A stretch of 22,277 nucleotides of DNA from Ruminococcaceae bacterium UBA7080 (GCA_002493595.1 DKZG01000034.1:59829-82105), one strand, 5' to 3'. Shown: positions 1-8,125, counted from the first letter of the stretch. Notes: generated by a model not told the origin, from the sequence alone. Translations and numbers: made by a program.

Positions 1-1
1 T

Positions 2-1990
2 TCATGGGACAACCCTCGTGCAAACGTATATCGTCGTGATAACGATATCCCTTATTCATGGGGTACTGCTGTTAATGTACAGTCAATGGCATTCGGTAAT
101 ATGGGCGATGACTGCGGTACAGGTGTTGCTTTCACACGTGACCCTGCCACAGGTGCAAAGGGTCTCTTCGGTGAGTTCCTTACAAATGCACAGGGCGAGG
201 ACGTAGTTGCTGGTGTTCGTACACCAATGCACATCTCAGAGATGGAGCAGAAATTCCCTGAAGCTTTTGCTGAGTTCACAGAGGTTTGCAAGACTCTTGA
301 AAACCACTACAGAGATATGCAGGATATGGAATTTACTGTTGAGCACGGTAAGCTCTTTATGCTTCAGACACGTAACGGCAAGAGAACAGCTCAGGCTGCT
401 CTTCAGATTGCCTGTGACTTAGTTGACGAGGGTATGAGAACACCTGAAGAGGCTGTTGCTATGATTGACCCACGTAACCTTGATACGCTTCTCCATCCTC
501 AGTTTGATGCTAAGGCTCTTAAGGCTTCTGAGCCAATGGGCAAGGGTCTTGGTGCTTCTCCGGGTGCTGCATGCGGCAAGGTTGTATTCACTGCTGACGA
601 TGCTGTTGCTTGGAATGACAAGGGCGAGAAGGTTGTTCTTGTTCGTCTTGAAACTTCACCTGAAGATATCACAGGTATGAAAGCTGCTCAGGGTATTCTT
701 ACAGTTCGCGGCGGTATGACATCACACGCTGCTGTTGTTGCCCGCGGTATGGGTACCTGCTGTGTATCAGGCTGCGGTGATATCAACATGGATGAGGAAA
801 ATAAGAGATTTACTCTTGCAGGTAAGGAATTCCACGAGGGTGACTATATTTCAATCGATGGTTCAACAGGTAATATCTACGATGGTATTATTCCTACTGT
901 TGATGCTACTATCGCAGGTACATTCGGCAGAATCATGGGTTGGGCTGATGAGTTCAGAACACTCAAGGTTCGTACAAACGCAGATACACCTGCCGATGCT
1001 AAGAAGGCAAGAGAGCTTGGTGCTGAGGGTATCGGTCTTTGCCGTACAGAGCATATGTTCTTTGAAGAGGACAGAATTGCTGCATTCCGTGAAATGATTT
1101 GCTCAGATACAGTTGAGGAGAGAGAAGCTGCTCTTGACAAAATTCTTCCGTATCAGCAGAACGACTTCGAGGCTCTTTATGAGGCTCTTGAGGGTTGTCC
1201 TGTTACAATTCGTTTCCTTGATCCTCCACTCCATGAATTTGTTCCTACAGAGGAAGAGGATATCAAGAAGCTTGCTGACGCACAGGGCAAGTCTGTTGAA
1301 GATATTAAGGCTATCATTGCTTCACTTCACGAGTTTAACCCAATGATGGGTCACCGTGGTCTTCGTCTTGCAGTAACATATCCTGAAATTGCTAAGATGC
1401 AGACAAAGGCTGTTATTCGTGCTGCAATCAATGTTCAGAAGGCTCACGCTGACTGGACTGTTGCTCCTGAGATTATGATTCCGCTTTCATGCGACACTAA
1501 GGAGCTTAAGTATGTTAAGGATATGGTAGTTGCAACTGCTGATGCAGAAATTGCTGCTGCAGGTATTGAGATGAAGTATGAGGTTGGTACTATGATTGAG
1601 ATTCCTCGTGCTGCTCTTACAGCTGATGAAATTGCCAAGGAGGCTGAATTCTTCTGCTTCGGTACAAACGACCTTACGCAGATGACATACGGCTTCAGCC
1701 GTGATGATGCAGGTAAGTTCCTTGACGCTTACTATGATGCAAAGATTTTTGAGAACGATCCGTTCGCAAAGCTTGACCAGACAGGTGTTGGTCAGCTTAT
1801 GAAGATGGCTGTTGCTAACGGTAAGGCTACAAGACCTGAGCTTCACTGCGGTATCTGCGGTGAGCACGGCGGTGACCCAAGCTCAGTTGAGTTCTGCCAT
1901 GAGATTGGCCTCGATTATGTATCTTGTTCACCATTCAGAGTTCCGATTGCCCGCCTTGCTGCTGCACAGGCTGCAATCAACAGCAAATAA
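2..1990 (+). CDS. ppdK: Pyruvate, phosphate dikinase, C-terminal three quarters (5' end outside window)
   Basis: The enzyme interconverts pyruvate + ATP + Pi and PEP + AMP + PPi in the cytosol, and many anaerobic Clostridia use it in PPi-dependent glycolysis. The reading frame is open from base 2 (it begins SWDNPRANVYRRDND), so the ATG at 86 is internal. The 662 visible residues compare with about 874 for the family, so roughly 210 are missing. In order there are the end of the ATP-grasp domain, the swivelling phosphohistidine domain with GGMTSHAAVVARGMG (catalytic His codon 725-727), and the PEP/pyruvate TIM barrel ending in CGICGEHGGDPSS (catalytic Cys codon 1856-1858). Codon use is strongly biased (GCT, CTT, CGT, GGT), unlike the neighbouring genes, which suggests high expression. 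It is monocistronic at its 3' end because a strong terminator follows. Identification is secure. Confidence 0.98.
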   Translation, partial: SWDNPRANVYRRDNDIPYSWGTAVNVQSMAFGNMGDDCGTGVAFTRDPATGAKGLFGEFLTNAQGEDVVAGVRTPMHISEMEQKFPEAFAEFTEVCKTLENHYRDMQDMEFTVEHGKLFMLQTRNGKRTAQAALQIACDLVDEGMRTPEEAVAMIDPRNLDTLLHPQFDAKALKASEPMGKGLGASPGAACGKVVFTADDAVAWNDKGEKVVLVRLETSPEDITGMKAAQGILTVRGGMTSHAAVVARGMGTCCVSGCGDINMDEENKRFTLAGKEFHEGDYISIDGSTGNIYDGIIPTVDATIAGTFGRIMGWADEFRTLKVRTNADTPADAKKARELGAEGIGLCRTEHMFFEEDRIAAFREMICSDTVEEREAALDKILPYQQNDFEALYEALEGCPVTIRFLDPPLHEFVPTEEEDIKKLADAQGKSVEDIKAIIASLHEFNPMMGHRGLRLAVTYPEIAKMQTKAVIRAAINVQKAHADWTVAPEIMIPLSCDTKELKYVKDMVVATADAEIAAAGIEMKYEVGTMIEIPRAALTADEIAKEAEFFCFGTNDLTQMTYGFSRDDAGKFLDAYYDAKIFENDPFAKLDQTGVGQLMKMAVANGKATRPELHCGICGEHGGDPSSVEFCHEIGLDYVSCSPFRVPIARLAAAQAAINSK

Positions 1991-2022
1991 GCCGATATAC
2001 GCTTAACTGAATTATTTTTATG

Positions 2023-2059
2023 CACCGCGGAGCCGGAAGTGCTTCCGCGGTGTTTTTTT
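2023..2059 (+). terminator. Rho-independent terminator of ppdK
   Basis: CACCGCGG (2023-2030) pairs perfectly with CCGCGGTG (2045-2052), extended by one A-U pair. The GC-rich stem is followed at once by a run of seven T. It lies 32 bases after the ppdK stop. Confidence 0.93.
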
Positions 2060-2106
2060 ATTCTGAATTTGTTTTATATCTATCGATTTTAACTATATTT
2101 GAATCT

Positions 2107-2256
2107 AGGTTTAAACCAAATAAGGAGAAAAAGCCTGATAATGATGCATTTTTGCGAAATACTGTGTTAAAAATGCTCGCCAAACGTCAGTTTGGCTGTG
2201 CTTTTTGCCATCCTAAACCTTTTATCCTTATCTGGCTTAAACCTATTTGCGCAAAT
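2107..2256. repeat. Long imperfect palindrome in the gap before the ECF sigma gene
   Basis: The outer arms 2107-2125 (AGGTTTAAACCAAATAAGG) and 2226-2244 are inverted copies matching at 17 of 19 positions. The centre is a perfect 7-bp hairpin, GCCAAAC (2179-2185) and GTTTGGC (2190-2196) around GTCA. Between them the arms match in patches, for example AAAAATGC against GCTTTTT. A perfect 12-bp palindrome (ATTTGCGCAAAT, 2245-2256) sits just outside the right arm. The stretch could fold into one long hairpin as RNA or as extruded DNA. It could be a dispersed palindromic (MITE-like) element, a structured RNA or an operator region. No second copy was seen here. The 95-codon frame running through it (2020-2307) starts inside the ppdK terminator and is not convincing as a gene. 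Confidence 0.6.
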
Positions 2257-2277
2257 CATAAAAAATTTTCAAAATTT

Positions 2278-2304
2278 TGTAGGCTTTTTGTGTTTTTATG
2301 CGTC
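2278..2304 (+). promoter_or_regulatory. Possible ECF-type promoter for the sigma/anti-sigma pair
   Basis: CGTCTAAT at 2301-2308 resembles the CGTC -10 element of several Firmicutes ECF sigma factors. TGTAGG at 2278-2283 lies 17 bases upstream and is a poor match to TGTAAC/TGAAAC. Transcription would begin near 2311, just before the Shine-Dalgarno. No sigma-A -10 box is evident. This suggests autoregulation but is tentative. Confidence 0.3.
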
Positions 2305-2328
2305 TAATAAGTGAAGGGGGGCGACAAA

Positions 2329-2835
2329 GTGACAGAAAATGCGGCAATGAAAAAAGAATTTGATATAACATATGCAGTAAATGCTTATGGGAATGGATTA
2401 CTGCGTCTTTGCTTTTTGTATTTGCACGATTATCATCTTGCAGAGGATGCTGTACAGGACACGTTCATAAAAGCATACCGCTGTGCAGATAAATTTCGCG
2501 GCGAAGCGGATGAGAAAACTTGGTTGACGGCCATTGCCGTTAATGTATGTAAATTTCTGCTCAGAAGCAAAAAATATAAAAAGTCCCTTTTTACGAAAGA
2601 GCTTGATGAAAATATAAGCTATTTTGATAAATATTTTGATGATACGGTAATCAAGGCTGTTTGCAGCCTAAAACCTAAATATAAAGAAGTCATTTTGCTG
2701 TTCTATTATCAGGAAATAAAAGTGGCTGATATTTCCGATATGCTTAGTATCAGTGAATCTGCGGTTACTGTAAGGCTTACAAGAGCACGGCGTCAGCTGA
2801 AGGAGATTTTGAAAGGATGGTATTTTGATGAATAA
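2329..2835 (+). CDS. ECF-family RNA polymerase sigma factor
   Basis: A 168-residue sigma-70 family protein of the ECF type. It has region 2 near residues 15-80 (with AEDAVQDTFIKAY and FRGEADEKTWLTAIAVN, the core-binding and -10 recognition part). A short linker leads to region 4 near residues 110-165 (LKPKYKEVILLFYYQEI, then the helix-turn-helix ISESAVTVRLTRARRQL). The GTG at 2329 is preferred because AAGGGGGG (2314-2321) lies 7 bases before it. The in-frame GTG at 2311 would place the Shine-Dalgarno inside the gene. The 3' end overlaps the next gene by 8 bases. Sigma factors next to DUF4179 proteins form a recurring Firmicutes pair in which the partner is thought to hold the sigma factor inactive until an envelope signal arrives. 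The signal is unknown. Confidence 0.93.
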   Translation: MTENAAMKKEFDITYAVNAYGNGLLRLCFLYLHDYHLAEDAVQDTFIKAYRCADKFRGEADEKTWLTAIAVNVCKFLLRSKKYKKSLFTKELDENISYFDKYFDDTVIKAVCSLKPKYKEVILLFYYQEIKVADISDMLSISESAVTVRLTRARRQLKEILKGWYFDE

Positions 2836-4150
2836 ATTAAAATCGCATATAGATGAAACGGTAAAAGATATTGTTGTAAGCGGCGAATTTAAAGAAAAGA
2901 TTATACGAACTGCACAAAGCAATAATAAAAAACGTATTCGCTTCTCCGTTAAAAAGGCAATCTGTATTGCAGCAGCAGTAGTAGTGGTTTTTTCAATGGC
3001 TGTCACTGCCTTTGCCTCAGTAAATCCGGGTGCAAATAATATGATTTGTTCTGTCAGTCCTGCTTTGGCAAAAGCAATTTATCCGGTAAACAAGTCATGT
3101 GAACGCAGCGGAATTAAGCTGACGGTATTGTCAGCCGTAAATGACAGCAGAAGTGTTCATGTTTATTTTACACTGGAAGATATTGAGGAAAAAAACAGGG
3201 TCAATGAAAGGCTGGATTTTTGTGACACATACACGGTTGACGGGCCTACGGCTTTTCATATTGAATTTATTTCATATGATAAGAGCACAGGCAAGGCTCT
3301 TTATTGTATGTCAGGCAGCGGTACAAGCAGGATGACGGGCAAAGTTAATAGGTTTTCTTTTACAGAGCTTATGTATAATAAAAAAATCTATAGCTGGTAT
3401 AATACCGGATTTGATTTAACAGCTGCTTTGGCTGATGCCGATATTGTGCCAATGTCTGATTATGACAGTTATTCGAAAATTGAACTTGACACTGTTTTAT
3501 TGCCCGATGTTATGGATATACCGCTTAAAAAGGATGTGGTTTCCGTGAGTAATATCGGTTTTATAGACGGCCGGCTCCATATTCAGACAAAATGGAATAA
3601 GAGCTTTGATAATCACGGCAGGATTGCCCTCCATGAAAAGGGAAAGGAATTCGGCGAGGAAAAGATTGCAGACATCCAAATGCAGCAGTATATATATACA
3701 GAAGAGGACATTAGAAACACGGGTGTTAACCGCTTTCAAAAGCATATCGAATATGTTTTTGATATTTCACCGAAGGACTTAGGCAAATATGACCTTTGGG
3801 CAGAGATTATTGCAGACGGCGGCTTTATAAAGGATAAGTGGCAGGTGAATTTTCGCCTGGCGCAAGCCGATAAAATTGTAATAAAAGATAGGTCCCTTGC
3901 TGCCGCGGATGCGTTTGAGGTTAGCGGACTTGGAGTTTATATAGATAATTATATTGGCAATACGGACAACTGCTATATTAAAATAAGAATGAAGAACGGT
4001 GCGGATATTTCTGTTAATCATTTTAGCAGCATTGAGAGTTTCAATTTATCCGGCACGAAAAGCAATCTCTCAAATGAATTTGCAGAATTCATAGATATAA
4101 ACGATATAACACAAATTGAGCTGGATGGAAAAGTTATATTTAAAAAATAA
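2828..4150 (+). CDS. DUF4179-type membrane protein, putative anti-sigma factor
   Basis: 440 residues. The N-terminal ~42 residues are basic and cytosolic, followed by one hydrophobic segment (about residues 43-64, AICIAAAVVVVFSMAVTAFA). About 375 residues of extracytoplasmic beta-rich sequence follow, giving a single-pass N-in topology. This is the layout of DUF4179 proteins encoded beside ECF sigma factors, and an anti-sigma role is inferred from that layout and the 8-base overlap. The ATG at 2828 is chosen over a TTG one codon earlier because AAAGGA (2812-2817) gives a suitable spacer. I see no zinc-binding HxxxCxxC motif of a classical ZAS anti-sigma domain in the short cytosolic part, so sigma inhibition would need another contact. 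The ligand of the external part cannot be read from sequence. Confidence 0.8.
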   Translation: MNKLKSHIDETVKDIVVSGEFKEKIIRTAQSNNKKRIRFSVKKAICIAAAVVVVFSMAVTAFASVNPGANNMICSVSPALAKAIYPVNKSCERSGIKLTVLSAVNDSRSVHVYFTLEDIEEKNRVNERLDFCDTYTVDGPTAFHIEFISYDKSTGKALYCMSGSGTSRMTGKVNRFSFTELMYNKKIYSWYNTGFDLTAALADADIVPMSDYDSYSKIELDTVLLPDVMDIPLKKDVVSVSNIGFIDGRLHIQTKWNKSFDNHGRIALHEKGKEFGEEKIADIQMQQYIYTEEDIRNTGVNRFQKHIEYVFDISPKDLGKYDLWAEIIADGGFIKDKWQVNFRLAQADKIVIKDRSLAAADAFEVSGLGVYIDNYIGNTDNCYIKIRMKNGADISVNHFSSIESFNLSGTKSNLSNEFAEFIDINDITQIELDGKVIFKK

Positions 4151-4164
4151 TTTTTTTATGCCTA

Positions 4165-4193
4165 TTGATTTAAGAAATATTTTACTGTATAAT
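4165..4193 (+). promoter_or_regulatory. Sigma-A promoter upstream of the DUF1846 gene
   Basis: TTGATT (4165-4170), a 17-base spacer and a perfect TATAAT (4188-4193). The predicted start is near 4200, about 70 bases before the DUF1846 start codon and just before a terminator-like hairpin. Confidence 0.72.
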
Positions 4194-4205
4194 ATGTAAG
4201 TACAG

Positions 4206-4243
4206 ACGGTTGTACATGAGTGCAGCCGTTTTATTATTTTTTT
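4206..4243 (+). terminator. Terminator-like hairpin in the leader of the DUF1846 gene
   Basis: ACGGTTGTA (4206-4214) pairs with TGCAGCCGT (4221-4229) over 9 bp with two G-U pairs and a 6-base loop, then a T-rich tail with seven T (TTTTATTATTTTTTT). It can end transcripts of the sigma/DUF4179 pair. Because the promoter at 4165-4193 lies upstream of it, it would also sit a few bases into the DUF1846 transcript and could attenuate it. Confidence 0.78.
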
Positions 4244-4268
4244 AGGCAAAAGAGGAAACAAAGAGAGT

Positions 4269-5747
4269 ATGTTTAAAACAGGATTTGATAACGATAAATA
4301 TCTGCAAATGCAGTCCAGCAGAATTAGAGAGAGAATAAATGAATTCGGCGGTAAACTGTATCTGGAATTCGGCGGTAAGCTGTTTGATGATTACCATGCA
4401 TCAAGGGTGCTGCCCGGTTTTGAGCCTGACAGCAAGCTGCAAATGCTTCTTCAGCTTAAGGACAAGGCTGAAATTGTCGTGGTTATCAGCGCAGATGATA
4501 TTGAAAAAAACAAGGTCCGCGGTGACTTGGGAATTACATATGATATTGATGTTTTCAGGCTTATAGATGCATTTAAAAGCAGGGGGCTTATGGTTGGCAG
4601 TGTGGTGTTAACTAAGTATGTATCTACTCCGAAGGTAACGGCGTTTGAGCAGCATCTTGCATCTGCAGGATTGAAATCCTATCGGCATTATCTGATTGAC
4701 GGCTATCCTGCGAATATTGCCAAAATTGTCAGTGATGAGGGCTATGGAAAGAATGATTATATTGAAACTTCACGTGAGCTTGTTGTCATAACTGCTCCCG
4801 GCCCCGGCAGCGGAAAAATGGCAACCTGTCTGTCACAGCTTTATCACGAAAATAAACGCGGAATCAAAGCCGGTTATGCTAAATTCGAAACCTTTCCGAT
4901 TTGGAATATTTCTCTTAATCATCCTGTCAATATTGCTTATGAGGCTGCAACGGCAGACCTTAACGATGTTAATATGATTGACCCGTGGCATCTTGAGGCT
5001 TATGGAGAGACTACCGTAAATTATAATAGGGATGTAGAGATTTTTCCTGTTTTAAAGGCTACATTTGATAAAATTTATGGCAAGTGCCCCTATAAATCAC
5101 CAACGGATATGGGTGTTAATATGGCAGGCAACTGTATTGTTGATGATACTGCCGTGCGTGAGGCTGCTAAGCAGGAAATTATTCGCAGATATTATATTGC
5201 CTGCTGTGAGAATCTTAGAACAGGCAATAAAAATGATGAAATTTATAAGCTTGAATTGCTTATGAATAACGCAGGACTGGCAACAAATGACAGATTGTGT
5301 ACCGCAAAGGCAGAGGAACTGGCCATCAGTACGGGAGAACCTGCGGCTGCAATTGAGCTGCCTGACGGCAGACTTGTAACCGGTAAGACATCAGATCTTT
5401 TGGGCTGTGCATCTGCTATGCTGTTAAATGCACTTAAGCAGCTTGGCGGCATTGACGATAATATTCTTTTACTGCTTCCTGAGGTGATCAAGCCTATTCA
5501 AGAGCTTAAGGTTAACCATCTCGGCAACAATAATCCCAGACTCCATACGGATGAAATTTTAATTGCACTGTCTGTTTCGGCTGTTACGGATGGTAATGCA
5601 CAAAAGGCGCTTGAACAGCTTTCAAAATTAAAGAATTGTGAAATGCATTCCTCTGTATTGCTTTCAGGTGTTGATGAAAATGTACTTAAAAAGCTGGGTA
5701 TTCGTCTGACCTGCTCAGCAGTTACCGATAAAAAGAAGATCTATTAG
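4269..5747 (+). CDS. DUF1846 (UPF0371) family protein
   Basis: A 492-residue protein whose full length matches the DUF1846/UPF0371 family, found across Firmicutes and without an agreed biochemical function that I can state with confidence. The family signature near residues 26-50 is clear (FGGKLYLEFGGKLFDDYHA, then SRVLPGF). A glycine-rich P-loop-like stretch, TAPGPGSGKMATCLSQLYH, begins near residue 175 and suggests nucleotide or phosphate binding. A conserved block with HPVNIAYEAATADLND follows near residue 215. There is no signal peptide or membrane segment, so it should be cytosolic. The ATG at 4269 is preceded by a purine-rich AGAGGAAACAAAGAGAG region. The stop is TAG. pyrG follows after 30 bases with its own Shine-Dalgarno and no terminator between, so the two are probably cotranscribed. 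Confidence 0.93.
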   Translation: MFKTGFDNDKYLQMQSSRIRERINEFGGKLYLEFGGKLFDDYHASRVLPGFEPDSKLQMLLQLKDKAEIVVVISADDIEKNKVRGDLGITYDIDVFRLIDAFKSRGLMVGSVVLTKYVSTPKVTAFEQHLASAGLKSYRHYLIDGYPANIAKIVSDEGYGKNDYIETSRELVVITAPGPGSGKMATCLSQLYHENKRGIKAGYAKFETFPIWNISLNHPVNIAYEAATADLNDVNMIDPWHLEAYGETTVNYNRDVEIFPVLKATFDKIYGKCPYKSPTDMGVNMAGNCIVDDTAVREAAKQEIIRRYYIACCENLRTGNKNDEIYKLELLMNNAGLATNDRLCTAKAEELAISTGEPAAAIELPDGRLVTGKTSDLLGCASAMLLNALKQLGGIDDNILLLLPEVIKPIQELKVNHLGNNNPRLHTDEILIALSVSAVTDGNAQKALEQLSKLKNCEMHSSVLLSGVDENVLKKLGIRLTCSAVTDKKKIY

Positions 5748-5777
5748 TGATATAAACTGAGGTTAGGAGGAATGAAG

Positions 5778-7394
5778 ATGAATACGAAATACATTTTTAT
5801 TACAGGCGGAGTTGTCTCCGGCTTAGGAAAGGGAATAACTGCAGCCTCCCTCGGCAGACTGTTAAAGGCAAGAGGGCTTAAGGTTACGGCTCAGAAGCTT
5901 GACCCCTATCTTAATGTTGATCCCGGAACGATGAATCCTGTTCAGCACGGGGAGGTATTTGTTACCGATGACGGTGCTGAAACCGATCTTGACCTCGGAC
6001 ATTATGAAAGATTTATTGATGAAAGTCTTTCGCAAAATTCAAATCTGACAAGCGGAAAAGTTTTTTGGAAGGTAATAACCGATGAGCGTAAAGGCGTTTA
6101 TGGAGGACAGACCATTCAAATAATTCCGCATGTTACAAATGAAATAAAACATTCCATTGCACGTAATGCTGATACAGGCGCAGATGTTTGTTTTGTAGAA
6201 ATCGGCGGTACGGTCGGTGATATTGAATCACAGCCGTTTTTGGAAGCTATCAGGCAGTTTGCACTTGACGTGGGAAGAGAAAACTGCTTGTTTATCCATG
6301 TTACACTTGTGCCTTATCTTGCTGCGTCAGACGAGCTGAAATCAAAACCTACACAGCATTCGGTTAAGGAGATGCTGTCTCTGGGAATTCGTCCCGACAT
6401 GATTGTATGCCGTACCGAGCATCCGCTGACCGATGATATAAAAAATAAAATTGCCCTTTTCTGCAATGTAGAAAAGGAATGTGTAATTGAAAATAATAAC
6501 TGTGACATTCTTTATGCAGTGCCTATAATGCTTCACAAACAAAAAATGGATGAAGTTGTTGTGAAAAAGCTGGGGCTTAACTGCGGCGAGCCTGATTTAG
6601 CTGACTGGAATGCAATGCTTGATGCTTTAAGAAATCCGAAGCAGACCGTTAAAATTGCTATGGTTGGCAAATATGTTGAGCTGCACGATTCCTATATTTC
6701 CGTAAATGAAGCACTCAAACACGGCGGAATAGAAACAAAAAGTGCTGTTGATATCAGGTGGATAGATTCAGAGTGTCTGGAAGGCAAAGCGAAGGTTGAG
6801 GAGATACTGGGCGATATGGATGGTATCCTTGTGCCGGGAGGATTTGGTTCACGCGGTATCGAGGGGAAAATCAGAGCCTGCGAATATGCAAGAACTCATA
6901 ATATTCCTTATTTTGGTATTTGTCTCGGTATGCAGATTGCGATTATTGAATTTGCCAGGAATGTACTGGGCATGAAGGATGCAAATTCGGCAGAAATAAA
7001 TCCGGATACGCCGTACCCTGTAATTGACATTCTTCCCGAGCAGAAGGATGTTACAGATATGGGCGGTACGATGAGACTCGGACAGTATCCATGTATGCTT
7101 AATCCTGACTCGAGAGCATTTGAGCTTTACGGCGCTGCAATGATTTATGAGCGTCACAGGCACAGATATGAGGTGAATAATGCGTATCGCCGTGAACTCT
7201 TAAAAGGCGGAATGATTTTTGCCGGAACTTCTCCCGACAATCATATTGTTGAAATGGTTGAAATACCGAATCATCCATGGTTTATTGCAGGACAGTTTCA
7301 TCCTGAACTGAAGTCGAGACCCAACAGGCCGCATCCGCTTTTTCGCGGTTTTGTGACTGCCGCAGCAGAAAGAAATAAACAGAAAAACAAATAA
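5778..7394 (+). CDS. pyrG: CTP synthase (glutamine-hydrolysing)
   Basis: It converts UTP + ATP + glutamine to CTP, the last step of pyrimidine nucleotide synthesis, in the cytosol. The 538 residues are full length. The N-terminal amidoligase domain has the P-loop GGVVSGLGKG (residues 10-19) and EIGGTVGDIESQPF (141-154). The C-terminal class I glutamine amidotransferase domain has the oxyanion region LVPGGFGSRG (351-360), nucleophile Cys382 in FGICLGMQ, and the His508/Glu510 pair in GQFHPE. The ATG at 5778 is preferred over the one at 5772 because AGGAGG (5765-5770) is 7 bases from the former and only 1 from the latter. Probably cotranscribed with the DUF1846 gene. No pyrG-type attenuator (GGGC repeats with a terminator) was seen in the 30-base gap. 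Confidence 0.98.
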   Translation: MNTKYIFITGGVVSGLGKGITAASLGRLLKARGLKVTAQKLDPYLNVDPGTMNPVQHGEVFVTDDGAETDLDLGHYERFIDESLSQNSNLTSGKVFWKVITDERKGVYGGQTIQIIPHVTNEIKHSIARNADTGADVCFVEIGGTVGDIESQPFLEAIRQFALDVGRENCLFIHVTLVPYLAASDELKSKPTQHSVKEMLSLGIRPDMIVCRTEHPLTDDIKNKIALFCNVEKECVIENNNCDILYAVPIMLHKQKMDEVVVKKLGLNCGEPDLADWNAMLDALRNPKQTVKIAMVGKYVELHDSYISVNEALKHGGIETKSAVDIRWIDSECLEGKAKVEEILGDMDGILVPGGFGSRGIEGKIRACEYARTHNIPYFGICLGMQIAIIEFARNVLGMKDANSAEINPDTPYPVIDILPEQKDVTDMGGTMRLGQYPCMLNPDSRAFELYGAAMIYERHRHRYEVNNAYRRELLKGGMIFAGTSPDNHIVEMVEIPNHPWFIAGQFHPELKSRPNRPHPLFRGFVTAAAERNKQKNK

Positions 7395-7400
7395 AACAAT

Positions 7401-7440
7401 AAAGCGCAGAGCCTATTTTTCAGGCCTGCGCTTTTGTTCT
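7401..7440. terminator. Bidirectional terminator between pyrG and pduL
   Basis: AAAGCGCAGAGCCT (7401-7414) pairs with AGGCCTGCGCTTT (7422-7434), a 13-bp stem with one bulged A. A T-rich tail follows on the plus strand and an interrupted T-rich tail (TTTATTGTTTTATTT) on the minus strand. It lies between two convergent genes and can serve both. Confidence 0.92.
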
Positions 7441-7454
7441 TTTATTTTATTTGC

Positions 7455-8033
7455 TTATTTAATGACTTTGCCCATCGTGTTAGGTGCCATACCTGCAGCA
7501 TTTGCTTCATCTGTATCAATATGCATTGCAAGTGCGTATGCGTCTGAAACTCTTACGACTACATCGCCGAAAATAAGATTTCTGCCGTTAGCCGTAGGGA
7601 TTTCAACCGAAACGATTTCACCGTTTTCAAGTCCCATTTTTTCAGCATCTGCTGTTGTGGCGTGAATGTGTCTTTTAGCGGCAATAACGCCCTTTTCAAG
7701 CTCAACCTCTCCGGCAGGGCCAACAAGTTTGCAAACGCCTGAAGCATTAATATCTCCACTCTCTCTGACGGGGGCAGCAACGCCGATTGAACGTGCATCG
7801 GTGAGTGAAAGCTCAACCTGAGTTTCTTTTCTGCACGGACCGAGGATGGATACTGCAGGAAATTCGCCCTTTGTGCCGATTACCTTAACGCGCTCTTCAC
7901 AAGCGAACTGGCCGGGTTGTGAAAGCTCTTTTTTTACTGTGAGCGTGTAGCCCTTTCCAAATAAAGTTTCAAGGTCCTCCTGCGAAACATGAACGTGCCT
8001 TGCTGAAATTTCAACTAAAACCTGATTTTCCAT
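7455..8033 (-). CDS. pduL: Phosphate propanoyltransferase, PduL family
   Basis: A 192-residue phosphotransacylase of the PduL type, unrelated to Pta, that moves an acyl group between CoA and phosphate (acetyl-CoA or propanoyl-CoA to the acyl phosphate). The two repeated beta-barrel domains carry the histidine metal ligands of the family: SARHVHVS (His13, His15), AKRHIHAT (His122, His124) and His171 in MHIDTDEANAAG. LSQPGQFA (residues 37-44) and APVRESGDI are further family blocks. The start is fixed by AAGGAG six bases before the ATG. There is no N-terminal extension of the kind that targets PduL to microcompartments and no shell-protein genes nearby, so a cytosolic role in acetate or propionate formation is likely. 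The acetate kinase partner is not in the window. Confidence 0.93.
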   Translation of the reverse strand: MENQVLVEISARHVHVSQEDLETLFGKGYTLTVKKELSQPGQFACEERVKVIGTKGEFPAVSILGPCRKETQVELSLTDARSIGVAAPVRESGDINASGVCKLVGPAGEVELEKGVIAAKRHIHATTADAEKMGLENGEIVSVEIPTANGRNLIFGDVVVRVSDAYALAMHIDTDEANAAGMAPNTMGKVIK

Positions 8034-8078
8034 AATTATCTCCTTAAATAAAATTTGAATTGAAATCTTTTCCTCAAT

Positions 8079-8107
8079 ATTTTATACCTATTTACATTGT
8101 TTTTCAA
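8079..8107 (-). promoter_or_regulatory. Promoter of pduL
   Basis: On the minus strand, TTGAAA (8107-8102), a 17-base spacer and TAAAAT (8084-8079). It lies about 45 bases upstream of the pduL start and overlaps the -35 of the opposite promoter. Confidence 0.6.
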
Positions 8108-8125
8108 CAGTAAATTTGATATAAT
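8097..8125 (+). promoter_or_regulatory. Promoter of the uracil-DNA glycosylase gene
   Basis: TTGTTT (8097-8102), a 17-base spacer and perfect TATAAT (8120-8125), 30 bases before the start codon. Its -35 region overlaps that of the divergent pduL promoter. Confidence 0.65.

Noticed and set aside
86..88. ATG as the start of ppdK
   Set aside because: The frame is open to base 2 and the upstream residues match the conserved enzyme, so this Met is internal.
2020..2307. 95-codon frame after ppdK
   Set aside because: It starts inside the ppdK terminator hairpin, has no Shine-Dalgarno, and crosses the long palindrome; its composition looks random.
7455..8033. pduL as part of a bacterial microcompartment locus
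   Set aside because: No shell proteins, no N-terminal targeting extension and no diol or ethanolamine enzymes are present.
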